Assembly: GCA_023206055.1 (NCBI GenBank)
Contig: CP065366.1
Span: 1,116,001 to 1,180,000 of the forward strand
From: Vibrio cyclitrophicus
GTDB lineage: Bacteria; Pseudomonadota; Gammaproteobacteria; Enterobacterales; Vibrionaceae
DNA length: 64,000 nt
Direction: 5' to 3'
The position numbers and the translations under genes were made by a program. The notes under the pieces are model-generated. The model was not told where the DNA came from. It made no database searches and was given only the letters and a program-made list of their open reading frames with translations. Shown in pieces: positions 27,517 through 37,366 of the stretch (its first letter is position 1; every line of letters begins with the position of its first letter).

Positions 27517-28947
27517 ATGATGCGCCCACAATCTAATCATCACCCGCTCTGGGTACAGTGGGCGCAGCAGAACCCACATCAAACAGCGTTAGTGATTCCT
27601 AACCGCGCTTACACTTGGCAGCAAGTGTCTGTGCTGGTGAGTGAGTACCAACAACAGTTGTCTCATCAAGGCCTATCTGCAGGTGGTGTACTGACGATTG
27701 TCGGTAAGAACCAAGCTGAAGTGATTCCAGTGTATCTTGCGGCCTTAAATTTAGGTGTGGTTTGTGCGTTTACAATGCCTCAGCCAGCAGCTCGTTTAAC
27801 GCAGAAGCTTGAATCCCTCTATGGTCAGTTAGACAGACGTTACTTTTGGCTATTAGATAGCTGTGGGTTAGATCATTCTGATGTTGTTGACCTCAAGACT
27901 GTATTGGTGACGCTACCTTGCTTGAACGAAGTTAAGGTCGATGGTGATGACAAACCAACAACACCGAAAAATCCTAACTTTAATCCTCAATCTTTAGCGA
28001 GCATCGTATTCACTTCTGGCTCTACCGGAAACCCGAAAGCGGTGGCTCACACGCTGCAGCAACACTTATGTTCAGCTCAGGGTTTACTCGACGTTTTCAA
28101 CTTTGAACAAGCTGACACTTGGTTGCTTAGCCTACCTATGTACCATGTATCAGGATTGGCGATTGTCCATCGTTGGTTGGCGGCTGGTGGCTGCATCAAA
28201 ATAGGGTCAGGTAAGCTTGAGTCAGACATCGAAGGTTGCAGTCATGCCTCTTTAGTGGCTACTCAACTACATAGGTTATTGCAGAGTAAGCAAGCACTTA
28301 CTCTAACTCATGTGCTTTTAGGCGGTAGCCATATCCCAGAAGCGCTAGGGCTTGAAGCTCAACAAATGGGCATTGAAACTTGGCTTGGATACGGCATGAC
28401 AGAAGCGGCTTCAACAGTGACCGCGAAGCAAGTCGATTCTAGTAATACTGCAGGTTTTGTTCTCGACCAACGCCAGTTGAAAATTGAAGATCAACGTATC
28501 TTTATTGGCGGAAATACGCTTGCTTCTGGTTATTACTATCAAGGTGATTTAACGCCACTGGTGGATGGCCAAGGTTGGTTCGATAGCAAAGACCTCGGCG
28601 AATGGGATGGCGAACAAGTATCGATTATTGGTCGTGCTGATAACCAGTTTATTTCTGGGGGAGAGAATATCCACTGTGAAGAAATTGAGCGAGCACTCAA
28701 CCAATTACCTGAAGTTAAACAAGCCTTTGTGATCCCTATTGAAGACAGTGAATTTGGCTTTAGACCGATTGCGATTATCGACTGTGATGAACTACCGACC
28801 AAAGACTGGTTTGCAAAACAGTTACAAGGGAGCTTAGAGCGATTCAAATTTCCTATCGAGTATTATCAAATGCCTGATCAAGAGCAGCAGGGCATTAAGG
28901 TATCTAGGTCGGGCTTAGCATCTTGGTTGTTTCAGCATAGGAACTAG
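27517..28947 (+). CDS. menE: o-Succinylbenzoate-CoA ligase MenE
   Basis: MenE activates o-succinylbenzoate with ATP and CoA (ANL adenylating family). It has 476 residues. The P-loop-like motif is FTSGSTGNPKAV near residue 166. The GYGMTEAAST motif follows near 294, and the hinge motif with the catalytic Lys is near the C-terminus (QGIKVSRSGL). It is the last gene of the menF-D-H-B-C-E run, 52 bp after menC. Confidence 0.94.
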   Translation: MMRPQSNHHPLWVQWAQQNPHQTALVIPNRAYTWQQVSVLVSEYQQQLSHQGLSAGGVLTIVGKNQAEVIPVYLAALNLGVVCAFTMPQPAARLTQKLESLYGQLDRRYFWLLDSCGLDHSDVVDLKTVLVTLPCLNEVKVDGDDKPTTPKNPNFNPQSLASIVFTSGSTGNPKAVAHTLQQHLCSAQGLLDVFNFEQADTWLLSLPMYHVSGLAIVHRWLAAGGCIKIGSGKLESDIEGCSHASLVATQLHRLLQSKQALTLTHVLLGGSHIPEALGLEAQQMGIETWLGYGMTEAASTVTAKQVDSSNTAGFVLDQRQLKIEDQRIFIGGNTLASGYYYQGDLTPLVDGQGWFDSKDLGEWDGEQVSIIGRADNQFISGGENIHCEEIERALNQLPEVKQAFVIPIEDSEFGFRPIAIIDCDELPTKDWFAKQLQGSLERFKFPIEYYQMPDQEQQGIKVSRSGLASWLFQHRN

Positions 28948-29103
28948 AAAGCCGCACATCTCTGGAAGATGTTTGTGGTTTGCTAGATTGGAAGACGGTT
29001 AGTTAATTTAGCAATTAGATAGTTCAAAACAGAATTTATTATCTTTATAACCATCCATCATAATAAGCCCTATAAATAACGGATTATAGAATAAGGTCTT
29101 ATT

Positions 29104-29268
29104 ATGAAAATTGCCCTCATCATTGCGGTTTTACTGCAGATAGGCCAAGCAGTGACTTCGTCTGGGCTTACGCGATCGTTGGCAGAGCTCACCGCATTTG
29201 TATTGGTTGTGGTACTTGTTTTGATGAAAAGAGAGAGCAAGAAGAGTGATAAGCCCCTGTTTGGATAG
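29104..29268 (+). CDS. Small hydrophobic protein
   Basis: I do not recognise this 54-residue protein beginning MKIALIIAVLLQIGQ. It has an N-terminal hydrophobic stretch and a second one (about 27-42), with a basic Lys/Arg-rich C-terminus, so it is probably a small inner-membrane protein with two helices. It stands alone between menE and a terminator at 29299-29326. The clean start, the membrane pattern and the following terminator suggest that it is real. Confidence 0.5.
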   Translation: MKIALIIAVLLQIGQAVTSSGLTRSLAELTAFVLVVVLVLMKRESKKSDKPLFG

Positions 29269-29298
29269 TAGTTTAGTCAATATAGATGACAAACGATA

Positions 29299-29326
29299 AA
29301 GGCAAAGCCCATACGAGCTTTGCCTT
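29299..29326 (+). terminator. Terminator after the small hydrophobic protein
   Basis: AAGGCAAAGC and GCTTTGCCTT form a 10-bp stem with an 8-base loop, followed by TTTGTTTTG. Confidence 0.8.
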
Positions 29327-29374
29327 TTTGTTTTGTTGTTCGCCATTTTTACGAGCGGCTAAGTTTTAGGTAGA

Positions 29375-30295
29375 TTAAGCGAGGGTTAACCAAGCTAACG
29401 AACCTGTCGAAATCATCGTCCACATTGTAATACCAAACATCAATGGCTTCGGCCCTGCTGCTTTAAGCTTCTCAACTGAAATACCGCAACCAATCAAGAA
29501 CAAACAAACAACCAGCGCACGCTTAGATACATCAAAGATACCTTGGTAGACCATCTCAAACTGTGGCAATAAGTCACTGACAGCGATAGCAGCGCAGTAG
29601 AAGAAAATGAAGTAAGGAATAGTAATCTTCTTTTGATCGTTCTTGAAGATCATCGCGCTGACCAAAGCGATTGGGATTATCCAAAGTGCACGAGCGAGCT
29701 TCAATGTGGTCGCTGTCGTCAGTGCTTCTTCGCCATACGCTGAAGCCGCGCCGACTACAGAAGATGTGTCGTGAATCGCGATGGCTGCCCAAGTTCCGAA
29801 TGTTTGTTGGCTGAGTTCAAGCGCGTGACCAATCATCGGGAACAAAAATAGAGCGACCGAGTTCAACACGAATACAGTGGCTAACGCCAAGCCAATCTGT
29901 TCATCGTCTGCTTTAATCGCAGGTGCCACAGCTGCTATCGCACTACCACCACAAATCGCGGTACCAGAAGAGATAAGGTAGCCCGTTGTGCGGTCTAGTC
30001 CCATTCGTTTCGCCAAGAACCAACCAATGACTAGTGTGCCAATGATGGTCGTGACAATCAAACCGATACCGTCGCCTGTTACTGCCAGTGCTTTTTCAAA
30101 CTGAATACCAAAACCTAAGCCGACAATCGAGTAGGCCAAGAGCTTCTTGGTGAGCTTGCCTACTTCTAGGTGCTCAGGGACTAAACCTAAACTCGCAAGA
30201 AGGAAACCGATCACGAGTGCCGTTGGTGAACTCACCCATGGGGTTAAGCAAAACAGAGCAGCAAGATAAAATGGAACAGACTTTTTTAGATTCAT
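29375..30295 (-). CDS. YeiH/UPF0324 family putative sulfate exporter
   Basis: This 306-residue inner-membrane protein has about nine or ten hydrophobic helices and belongs to the UPF0324 family, which databases name putative sulfate exporter. The family pattern SSGTAICGGSAIAAVAP is near residue 108 and AIHDTSSVVGAA near 173. No LysR regulator is adjacent, unlike yeiH in E. coli. The transported substrate is not established. Confidence 0.85.
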   Translation of the reverse strand: MNLKKSVPFYLAALFCLTPWVSSPTALVIGFLLASLGLVPEHLEVGKLTKKLLAYSIVGLGFGIQFEKALAVTGDGIGLIVTTIIGTLVIGWFLAKRMGLDRTTGYLISSGTAICGGSAIAAVAPAIKADDEQIGLALATVFVLNSVALFLFPMIGHALELSQQTFGTWAAIAIHDTSSVVGAASAYGEEALTTATTLKLARALWIIPIALVSAMIFKNDQKKITIPYFIFFYCAAIAVSDLLPQFEMVYQGIFDVSKRALVVCLFLIGCGISVEKLKAAGPKPLMFGITMWTMISTGSLAWLTLA

Positions 30296-30441
30296 TGTGT
30301 TTAGAGTCTTGTTTGGTTGTGGCGTTATTATGATGAGACCACTATACGTTCAATAAAATGATAAGTAAGTCTAAATGAATTGAACAAACGTTAAGGAAAA
30401 CTTAACGTTTGTTCAGCTGATATGAATAAAGAGTTGGTTAT

Positions 30442-32316
30442 TTAGCGTAGTGAGCCGCGAAGGTCAGACACCGACTGTCGAAGAGTTTCACAAGATGCTT
30501 GTTTAGGTGAAATAGGCTCGCCAGCTTCTATCTCTAATTTGGTCCAGAAGCGAGTTGGTAACCCTTTGCAGGCACGACCTTTGTAGCGACTAAAGTAACT
30601 GCCCCATAATCCTTTGAGAGCCATTGGAATCACTGGAACAGGGGAGCGTTTGATAATCAGCTCCATACCACGCATGAACTCAGCCACTTCTCCATCAGAG
30701 GTTAGCTTTCCTTCTGGGAAAATGCATACGATATGACCTTCATGCAAGGCACGCTCTACTTCTTTAAAAGCGTTTCGAATCGAGTTGCGGTTGGTCGCGG
30801 AGATTGGAATAACCCCTGCTCTTTTCAAGAAGCGTCGAATTGGCGGCAACTTGGTGTAATCCTCTTCCATCACAAAACGGATCAAACGAGGGCAAACCGC
30901 ACTCAGCAGCAGTGCATCCATATAACTCACATGGTTGCAGACAATCAACGCGCCGCCTTTTTCTGGCAGGTGATGTAAGTTCTTATGTTTAACTCGGTAC
31001 ATGGTGTGAGTGACCACCCACGTAAAAAAGCGGAAAGCGTAGATAGGCACCTGATAAAACAGGTACAGCATCACCAAAGTGTTGCCTATCGCGAGCAACG
31101 CGAACAGCTGTGGAATCGAAAGCTCTAGAACACTAAGGCAAACAATACCTAAAACCGCACTTCCCACCATGAACAGTGAGTTATAAATATTGAGTCCGGC
31201 AATCACTTGGGCACGTTCATTTGGCTTGGCACGTAACTGCATCAGTGAATACAGAGGAACAATAAAGATACCGCCAGAGATACCCAGTAGCAGAAGGTAA
31301 GCAAACAGTGGCCATAGCTCTGAATAGGTTACGAATTGGTGGAAAGAGCTAAAGTCAGGCAAAGACTCCGGAATGGATATCGCCATCAAAAGACCGAAGA
31401 TCGAGATACCTAAGCTGCCCATTGGCACGATGCCGATTTCAATTCGGTGATTAGATAACTTATCGCAAGCCAAAGAGCCGATTGCAATGCCTACCGAGAA
31501 CAATGCCAGTAAAAAGGCGACTGAGCTTTCAGTGCCATTTAGATGCAGTTTGGTGAAGTTGGGAAACTGAGTTAGGTAAGCCGCACCAAGGAACCAGAAC
31601 CAGCTGATAGACATCAGTGCTTGAAAGGTCGGGCGGTCTTTTTTGGCAATCGTCAGTGTCGCGCGAGTTAGTTTTACAGGCTGCCACTTTACTTTAAGGT
31701 CTGGTGCATTACTTGGCGCTTGTGGGATAAAGCAGCTTGATACATAGCCAAGCACGGCGAATGAAACAATACACACCGCAGCAATGAGCTTCGCGCCTTC
31801 TTCAGACGCAATAATGCCAGCGCCTAGAGTACCAATCAGGATCGCCAAGAATGTACCTGTCTCGACAAGAGCATTACCTGATACCAGTTCTTTTGTTTCT
31901 AACTGTTGTGGAAGCAGGGCGTATTTCACCGGGCCAAAGAAAGCACTTTGCGTTCCCATAAGGAATAGGAGCAGAAGTAATATTCCGTAGCTTTCGTAAA
32001 TAAAGCCGATCGCACCCAGTGACATAATCACTACTTCAAGGAGCTTAACTTTACGGATAAACCACGATTTTTCGTATTTGTCGGCCAGTACACCGGCTAA
32101 AGCAGAGAATAGGAAGAAGGGCAGAATAAAAAGGCCTGCGGCCAAATTAATGAATAGATTGCTAGAAATAGGCAGCGTGTCTACGCTTGCGAAAGCAACA
32201 AACAGTAACAGGACATTTTTGAATATGTTGTCGTTAAAGGCTCCTAGAAATTGGGTAATAAAGTAGGGGAGGAACCTTTTTTGCGTTAACAGCGAAGATT
32301 GGCTGCTGTTGTTCAT
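30442..32316 (-). CDS. Fused lysophospholipid-transporter-like MFS and PlsC acyltransferase
   Basis: The protein has two parts. Residues about 10-410 are a 12-helix major facilitator domain like LplT, which flips lysophospholipids. Residues about 430-624 are a 1-acyl-glycerol-3-phosphate acyltransferase (PlsC) with the H-x4-D motif in CNHVSYMDALL and the second motif FPEGKLTSDG. In E. coli, LplT is a separate protein and Aas fuses PlsC to an acyl-ACP synthetase; no synthetase domain is present here. It probably imports and re-acylates lysophospholipids. A TetR gene lies 17 bp upstream on the same strand and may control it. Confidence 0.85.
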   Translation of the reverse strand: MNNSSQSSLLTQKRFLPYFITQFLGAFNDNIFKNVLLLFVAFASVDTLPISSNLFINLAAGLFILPFFLFSALAGVLADKYEKSWFIRKVKLLEVVIMSLGAIGFIYESYGILLLLLFLMGTQSAFFGPVKYALLPQQLETKELVSGNALVETGTFLAILIGTLGAGIIASEEGAKLIAAVCIVSFAVLGYVSSCFIPQAPSNAPDLKVKWQPVKLTRATLTIAKKDRPTFQALMSISWFWFLGAAYLTQFPNFTKLHLNGTESSVAFLLALFSVGIAIGSLACDKLSNHRIEIGIVPMGSLGISIFGLLMAISIPESLPDFSSFHQFVTYSELWPLFAYLLLLGISGGIFIVPLYSLMQLRAKPNERAQVIAGLNIYNSLFMVGSAVLGIVCLSVLELSIPQLFALLAIGNTLVMLYLFYQVPIYAFRFFTWVVTHTMYRVKHKNLHHLPEKGGALIVCNHVSYMDALLLSAVCPRLIRFVMEEDYTKLPPIRRFLKRAGVIPISATNRNSIRNAFKEVERALHEGHIVCIFPEGKLTSDGEVAEFMRGMELIIKRSPVPVIPMALKGLWGSYFSRYKGRACKGLPTRFWTKLEIEAGEPISPKQASCETLRQSVSDLRGSLR

Positions 32317-32333
32317 TGTCTTTCCTTGGATGA

Positions 32334-32924
32334 TTACCAGTTGGTTAAGTAGTTTGAGACTAGGTTATTGATCAGCTCTTTACCATCAATGGGCTCAGAG
32401 GCGAAAAATTTATCATCAACGCTAAGAAGAGTAATTCCGTGTACTCCAGACCATAATACACGGCTGGCTTTAACAACTTCGCTTTTAGTATGTTCAGGAG
32501 CAATCGCTACTAGCAACTGTTCTAGCATGCCTGTCATTCTATCGATGCGATTTGATTGCCATTCAGGAAGGTTTTCACCGTTCATGTTGTGCTCAAAGAT
32601 AAGCTGCCAACGGTGAGGGTTTCTCTGTGCAAAATCGTGGTAGCAGTAGGCAAGGTTGAATAGAGCTTGTTGAGGATTGCTCGATTGTTCAACAGCTACA
32701 GCGGATTCTGACGCCAGTTCATCTAATGTTTGAGCTACCACATGTAAAAGCAGTAGGTTGTAGTTACCGAATACATTCACTAACGTACTTGGAACGTAAC
32801 CAATCATATTGGCAATTTTACGTAGACTTAACTCGTGATAAGAGTGCTCTTCTAAGAAGTCGGTCACCGTTTTTAAGGTTAATTGCACTAATTGTTCGCG
32901 AGTATGATCGTTTCGTCTTGCCAT
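32334..32924 (-). CDS. TetR-family transcriptional regulator
   Basis: This 196-residue repressor has an N-terminal TetR helix-turn-helix (about 10-55, LSLRKIANMIGYVPSTLVNVFGNYNLLLL) and a C-terminal ligand domain with SGVHGITLLS, as in the WHG-type subgroup. It ends 17 bp before the MFS-PlsC gene and is probably cotranscribed with it. The palindrome at 32942-32954 lies just upstream of its start codon, so autoregulation is likely. The ligand could be a fatty acid or lipid, inferred only from the neighbour. Confidence 0.88.
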   Translation of the reverse strand: MARRNDHTREQLVQLTLKTVTDFLEEHSYHELSLRKIANMIGYVPSTLVNVFGNYNLLLLHVVAQTLDELASESAVAVEQSSNPQQALFNLAYCYHDFAQRNPHRWQLIFEHNMNGENLPEWQSNRIDRMTGMLEQLLVAIAPEHTKSEVVKASRVLWSGVHGITLLSVDDKFFASEPIDGKELINNLVSNYLTNW

Positions 32925-32941
32925 GGGTACTTTCTATTAAA

Positions 32942-32954
32942 TGAACATCGTTCA
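32942..32954. promoter_or_regulatory. Probable operator of the TetR-MFS-PlsC operon
   Basis: TGAACATCGTTCA is a perfect TGAAC/GTTCA palindrome with a 3-base centre. It lies 18 bp upstream of the TetR start codon, a typical place for autoregulatory binding. Confidence 0.6.
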
Positions 32955-33120
32955 ATATTTTAATGCTGCCCCAGAGTGCCGTCAATCCCTTCGCTAATTT
33001 AGTAATCAATTAATAGCCGCAATATTATGATACATGTGTAAACACAGTGAATATTTCATTGTTCTTTGTTAACGAGTATGATTAAGGTGTCGAAAGATAA
33101 AAAACCTATAAAGGATAATA

Positions 33121-34029
33121 ATGAAACGATTTTTCTCACTAGTCGCGATTCTGTTGGTAACAGTCGCGGTGACGCCAATCGCGGAAGCGAAAAAGTTTGG
33201 TGGTGGTAAGTCATTTGGCAAAAGCTTTAAAACGGCTCCAGCACCAAAACAACAAAACACGAATTCGATCCGTCAAGATCAAACGGGTAAGAACACAGCA
33301 GCTAATTCTAGCAAGAAAGGCCTTATGGGCGGCCTGCTAGGTGGTTTACTTGCTGGTGGTCTTTTAGCTGCATTCTTTGGTGGCGCATTTGAAGGTATCC
33401 AGTTCATGGATATTCTGATTATGGGTCTGATTGCTTTCCTAGCGTTTAAATTCCTACGCGGAATGTTGGGCGCGAAGCAGGGCTCAATGAATCAGCAGAA
33501 TGCACGTGGCCAACAGCCTGCATTCGGTGGCATGGGTCAGAACAAGTTTGAACAACCTAAGCAACAACCCAATGTTCATAACTTCGAGCAAGCACAACCT
33601 CAATCACAAGGCGCTGCTGGTGGTTTCGGTTTTGGTGCACAAAGCGATGTTCCACATAACTACCCACCGGGCTTTGATCAAGCGGCATTCATCAACGGTT
33701 CTCGTGAACACTACCGTACACTGCAAGGTGCATGGAATCACAACGAGCTAAATACGATTGAAGAATACGTATCTCCAAGCCTATTTGAAGACCTAAAAGC
33801 TGAGCGTAATAAGCTTTTAGGTGATCAGCACACAGATGTAATGTACGTTGATGCTGAAATCGTTCGTGCAGACCACGATGGTAGCAAAGCACAGCTAAGC
33901 CTTCAGTTTAGCGGTCGTTACCGTGATACTGCGGATGGCGTTGAAGAAGATATCACTGATATCTGGCACCTAGAGCGTGACCTAACAACTGACAATGCAC
34001 CTTGGTTAATTGTTGGTATTCAAGGTTAA
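33121..34029 (+). CDS. Tim44-like domain protein
   Basis: This 302-residue envelope protein has a signal peptide or anchor (1-23, ending AEA), a low-complexity linker, a hydrophobic Gly-rich segment (about 65-85, GLLGGLLAGGLLAAFFGG) and a second membrane helix (about 95-115). A Gln/Gly-rich linker leads to a C-terminal Tim44-like domain (about 170-302, from DQAAFINGSREHYRTLQGAWN). The role of the bacterial family is not settled. It is followed by a strong terminator and is monocistronic. Confidence 0.85.
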   Translation: MKRFFSLVAILLVTVAVTPIAEAKKFGGGKSFGKSFKTAPAPKQQNTNSIRQDQTGKNTAANSSKKGLMGGLLGGLLAGGLLAAFFGGAFEGIQFMDILIMGLIAFLAFKFLRGMLGAKQGSMNQQNARGQQPAFGGMGQNKFEQPKQQPNVHNFEQAQPQSQGAAGGFGFGAQSDVPHNYPPGFDQAAFINGSREHYRTLQGAWNHNELNTIEEYVSPSLFEDLKAERNKLLGDQHTDVMYVDAEIVRADHDGSKAQLSLQFSGRYRDTADGVEEDITDIWHLERDLTTDNAPWLIVGIQG

Positions 34030-34364
34030 TTCCAGGATTTAACTCAACATCAATATGATGTAGTTATTCGGAATGACACCAAATAATAGAAAGCCCCTGC
34101 TGAGAAATCAGCAGGGGCTTTTTTGTGTCTAATGATATGTATCTCTAAGTCGCTGCAGGGAAATAGGCTTTGAGCTTTTTTGGGGGGAGGTGGGGAAGGG
34201 TTTTAGATTCATGAAGCAATGCCAATATAACGAAACGTGCGGAATCGACAAAGAACATGAGTAGAGGAAGTGTGTCATCACGACAAATATTAAGAGGTGT
34301 ATCTTGATCAAAGGTTGGATTAACCTGAGACGAACGAACTGATTTTATTTGGATGTGATGAGTA
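34030..34364. other. Intergenic region after the Tim44-like gene
   Basis: Apart from the terminator at 34091-34120 I see no supported gene here. Minus-strand frames in it (up to 104 codons) have no recognisable family content and run through the terminator flank, so I do not annotate them. Confidence 0.4.
34091..34120 (+). terminator. Terminator of the Tim44-like gene
   Basis: AAGCCCCTGCTGA and TCAGCAGGGGCTT form a perfect 13-bp stem with a 4-base loop, followed by TTTT. Confidence 0.92.
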
Positions 34365-34520
34365 ATGACAAAGTTCTTTGAACCTGTATTGGAGCCTGAG
34401 ATTACTTTGCAGCAGAAACAGAGAATTGCGAATGAATGCGAAGAACATTTATCTACCAATTGCTTAGGCTGCGCTTCTTATCTGGTTTGTGAGCGTCATG
34501 CAGAAGTATGGAATCACTGA
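34365..34520 (+). CDS. Possible small cysteine-rich protein
   Basis: This frame encodes 51 residues (MTKFFEPVLEPEITL to ERHAEVWNH) with cysteines in CEEHLSTNCLGCASYLVC. The spacing C-x8-C-x2-C-x6-C could hold a zinc ion or an iron-sulfur cluster. The amino acid composition is protein-like and the frame is open from a clean ATG. No strong ribosome-binding site is visible. I do not recognise a family. Confidence 0.4.
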   Translation: MTKFFEPVLEPEITLQQKQRIANECEEHLSTNCLGCASYLVCERHAEVWNH

Positions 34521-34643
34521 TGTTTGAATGGGCTAGATCGCTTAGTCTTTTGTAGTAGCGGGCTAGTGTTTAGGAAGTAGAGGGCTGTTTTAGAAAGACA
34601 CGTTTACAAAGACGTTTAGAAAGAGATAAAGCTCAGAAACGAA

Positions 34644-34670
34644 AAAAGCCAACTCAATGAGTTGGCTTTT
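34644..34670 (-). terminator. Terminator of the tRNA-Tyr array
   Basis: AAAAGCCAACTCA and TGAGTTGGCTTTT form a 13-bp stem with a 1-base loop. On the minus strand it ends in a T run. It lies 24 bp beyond the last tRNA-Tyr gene of the leftward array. Confidence 0.88.
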
Positions 34671-34693
34671 CGATTTTCCAATTAAGGAGAATA

Positions 34694-34778
<85 letters not shown>

Positions 34779-34880
34779 AGGGTGTGTCTTACTTTTCACA
34801 AAGTAAGCCTAAATTGATGTTTTCCCATAAGCCCATCAATCAGGTTGTTCTCTTAACTCTCGAAAGAGGTAAGAAGAATA

Positions 34881-34965
<85 letters not shown>

Positions 34966-35067
34966 AGGGTGTGTCTTACTTTTCACAAAGTAAGCCTAAA
35001 TTGATGTTTTCCCATAAACCCATCAACTAGGTTGTTCTCTTAACTCTCGAAAGAGGTAAGAAGAATA

Positions 35068-35152
<85 letters not shown>

Positions 35153-35254
35153 AGGGTGTGTCTTACTTTTCACAAAGTAAGCCTAAATTGATGTTTTCCC
35201 ATAAGCCCATCAATCAGGTTGTTCTCTTAACTCTCGAAAGAGGTAAGAAGAATA

Positions 35255-35339
<85 letters not shown>

Positions 35340-35441
35340 AGGGTGTGTCTTACTTTTCACAAAGTAAGCCTAAATTGATGTTTTCCCATAAGCCCATCAA
35401 TCAGGTTGTTCTCTTAACTCTCGAAAGAGGTAAGAAGAATA

Positions 35442-35526
<85 letters not shown>

Positions 35527-35628
35527 AGGGTGTGTCTTACTTTTCACAAAGTAAGCCTAAATTGATGTTTTCCCATAAGCCCATCAACTAGGTTGTTCTC
35601 TTAACTCTCGAAAGAGATAAGAAGAATA

Positions 35629-35713
<85 letters not shown>

Positions 35714-35815
35714 AGGGTGTGTCTTACTCTTCACAAAGTAAGCCTAAATTGATGTTTTCCCATAAGCCCATCAACTAGGTTGTTCTCTTAACTCTCGAAA
35801 GAGGTAAGAAGAATA

Positions 35816-35900
<85 letters not shown>

Positions 35901-36289
35901 AGGGTGTTTTTTCCTAACTCATAATGGATAGGCTAAAGAGATGTTTTTCCCAACGCATCTCTCAAGTGCGGAGCGCATCATAGCAAACACGTTAAACCTG
36001 TAAAGGGTTTTTCTTATGGTTTTGTGTTAAATGCTGCCTTTTTGGGCAAAGATGGCGAAAAGTACGCATATTGCTCGTGAAGTGAACATCTGTACTAAGG
36101 TTTACGTACTGAGGGGTAACACCTTGAGGTGATTAGTTTTCTGTATTGTCTTCAATGGGTCTAAAACGTGATGAAACGTAAATGGAATTTAATCTAGATT
36201 TACACTTCTTGACGTTACAGTATTCATTAGTTGATAGAATACGGTTAATTTCATTTATAGATAATAAATCTTACTTGCAGACCATTATT
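35901..36289. other. Intergenic region between tRNA array and RND genes
   Basis: It holds the leftward tRNA promoter (35977-36004) and the rightward leader of the RND operon. An upstream in-frame extension of the membrane-fusion gene (36182-36289) lacks a signal peptide and a ribosome-binding site, so I treat it as non-coding. Confidence 0.5.
35977..36004 (-). promoter_or_regulatory. Promoter of the tRNA-Tyr array
   Basis: On the minus strand TTTACA (35999-36004), a 16-bp spacer and TATGAT (35977-35982) form a good sigma-70 promoter. It is followed by the GC-rich discriminator GCGCTCCGC, typical of stringently controlled stable-RNA promoters. It lies about 77 bp before the first tRNA. Confidence 0.75.
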
Positions 36290-37366
36290 ATGAAGCATAA
36301 ATCTGTTTTAACCCTACTTAGCTTGTCTATTCTTATGGCGTCTCCAGCCGTACTTGCTAAGCGTATGGGCCCTAGCACTGTCACTGTTGTGACTGAGCAG
36401 GTTGATATTCACCAAGTTAGCCAATCTCTTTCGTTGGTCGGTAAGTTAGAAGCCGAGCAATCGGTCATGATCACTTCTGAAGTAGCTGGCAGAGTCGATT
36501 CTATCAACATTAAAGCCAATCAAGATGTCACTAAAGGGCAGATGTTGGTTCAACTCGATGATGACAAAGCGAAAGCCGCGGTTGCAGAGGCTCAAGCTTA
36601 TTTAAAAGACGAGCAACGTAAGCTAGCGGAATTTCAACGCCTAGTGAAACGTAACGCGATCACGCAAACTGAAATTGATGCTCAGAAAACAAACGTAGAG
36701 ATCGCCAACGCTCGCTTAGCTGCTGCAAATGCTAACCTGAAAGATCTTCACATCAGCGCGCCATTCTCGGGCACGGTTGGTTTTATCGACTTTAGCCGCG
36801 GTAAAATGGTGACTGCAGGTACTGAACTCGTGACCTTGGATGACTTATCGGTAATGCAATTAGACCTGCAGATCCCGGAGCGCTACCTTTCCAAACTATC
36901 TAAAGGTATGAAAGTAACGGCTCGCACAAGTGCATGGGGCGATACTCAATTCACAGGCACAGTGGTAGGTATTGATTCTCGTATTAACGCTGAAACTTTA
37001 AACCTTCGAGTTCGAATTCACTTCGATAACAATAATGATTATCTAAAGCCGGGTATGTTAGTGGCAGCGGATATGGACTTCCCACCTGTGGAAGCCCCTA
37101 TTATTCCAGTTCAAGCACTCGAATACTCAGGTACGAAGCGTTTTGTCTATGTTATCGACGAAGATAACAAAGCAACTCGTACAGAAGTCTTCCTTGGGGC
37201 TCGTATTGATAACGAAGTTGTGATCGACAAAGGTATCGAGATTGGTCAGAAGATCGTGGTGCAAGGTATCGTGAACATGCGTGACGGCGTATTGGTTCAA
37301 GAGCTTGCTGTTAATCGCCCAATTGATGCAGCGAGCGATAAAAAAGCACAAAAAGGCGCTAACTAA
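36290..37366 (+). CDS. RND efflux periplasmic adaptor (membrane fusion protein)
   Basis: This adaptor links an inner-membrane RND pump to an outer-membrane channel. I start it at the ATG at 36290, giving 358 residues that begin with a clear signal peptide (MKHKSVLTLLSLSIL to VLAKR). The barrel-sandwich (lipoyl-like) halves VDSINIKANQDVTKGQMLVQLDDD and LKDLHISAPFSGTVGFID flank a helical hairpin, as in the AcrA/MexH type. The stop codon overlaps the start of the pump gene (TAATG). No TolC-type channel or regulator is adjacent. Confidence 0.9.
   Translation: MKHKSVLTLLSLSILMASPAVLAKRMGPSTVTVVTEQVDIHQVSQSLSLVGKLEAEQSVMITSEVAGRVDSINIKANQDVTKGQMLVQLDDDKAKAAVAEAQAYLKDEQRKLAEFQRLVKRNAITQTEIDAQKTNVEIANARLAAANANLKDLHISAPFSGTVGFIDFSRGKMVTAGTELVTLDDLSVMQLDLQIPERYLSKLSKGMKVTARTSAWGDTQFTGTVVGIDSRINAETLNLRVRIHFDNNNDYLKPGMLVAADMDFPPVEAPIIPVQALEYSGTKRFVYVIDEDNKATRTEVFLGARIDNEVVIDKGIEIGQKIVVQGIVNMRDGVLVQELAVNRPIDAASDKKAQKGAN

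Noticed and set aside
34145..34459. Minus-strand 104-codon frame with many Cys and Ser
   Set aside because: It overlaps the plus-strand small cysteine-rich frame and shows no start signal or family content.
36182..36289. Upstream extension of the RND adaptor gene
   Set aside because: The extension would hide the signal peptide at 36290 and has no ribosome-binding site.
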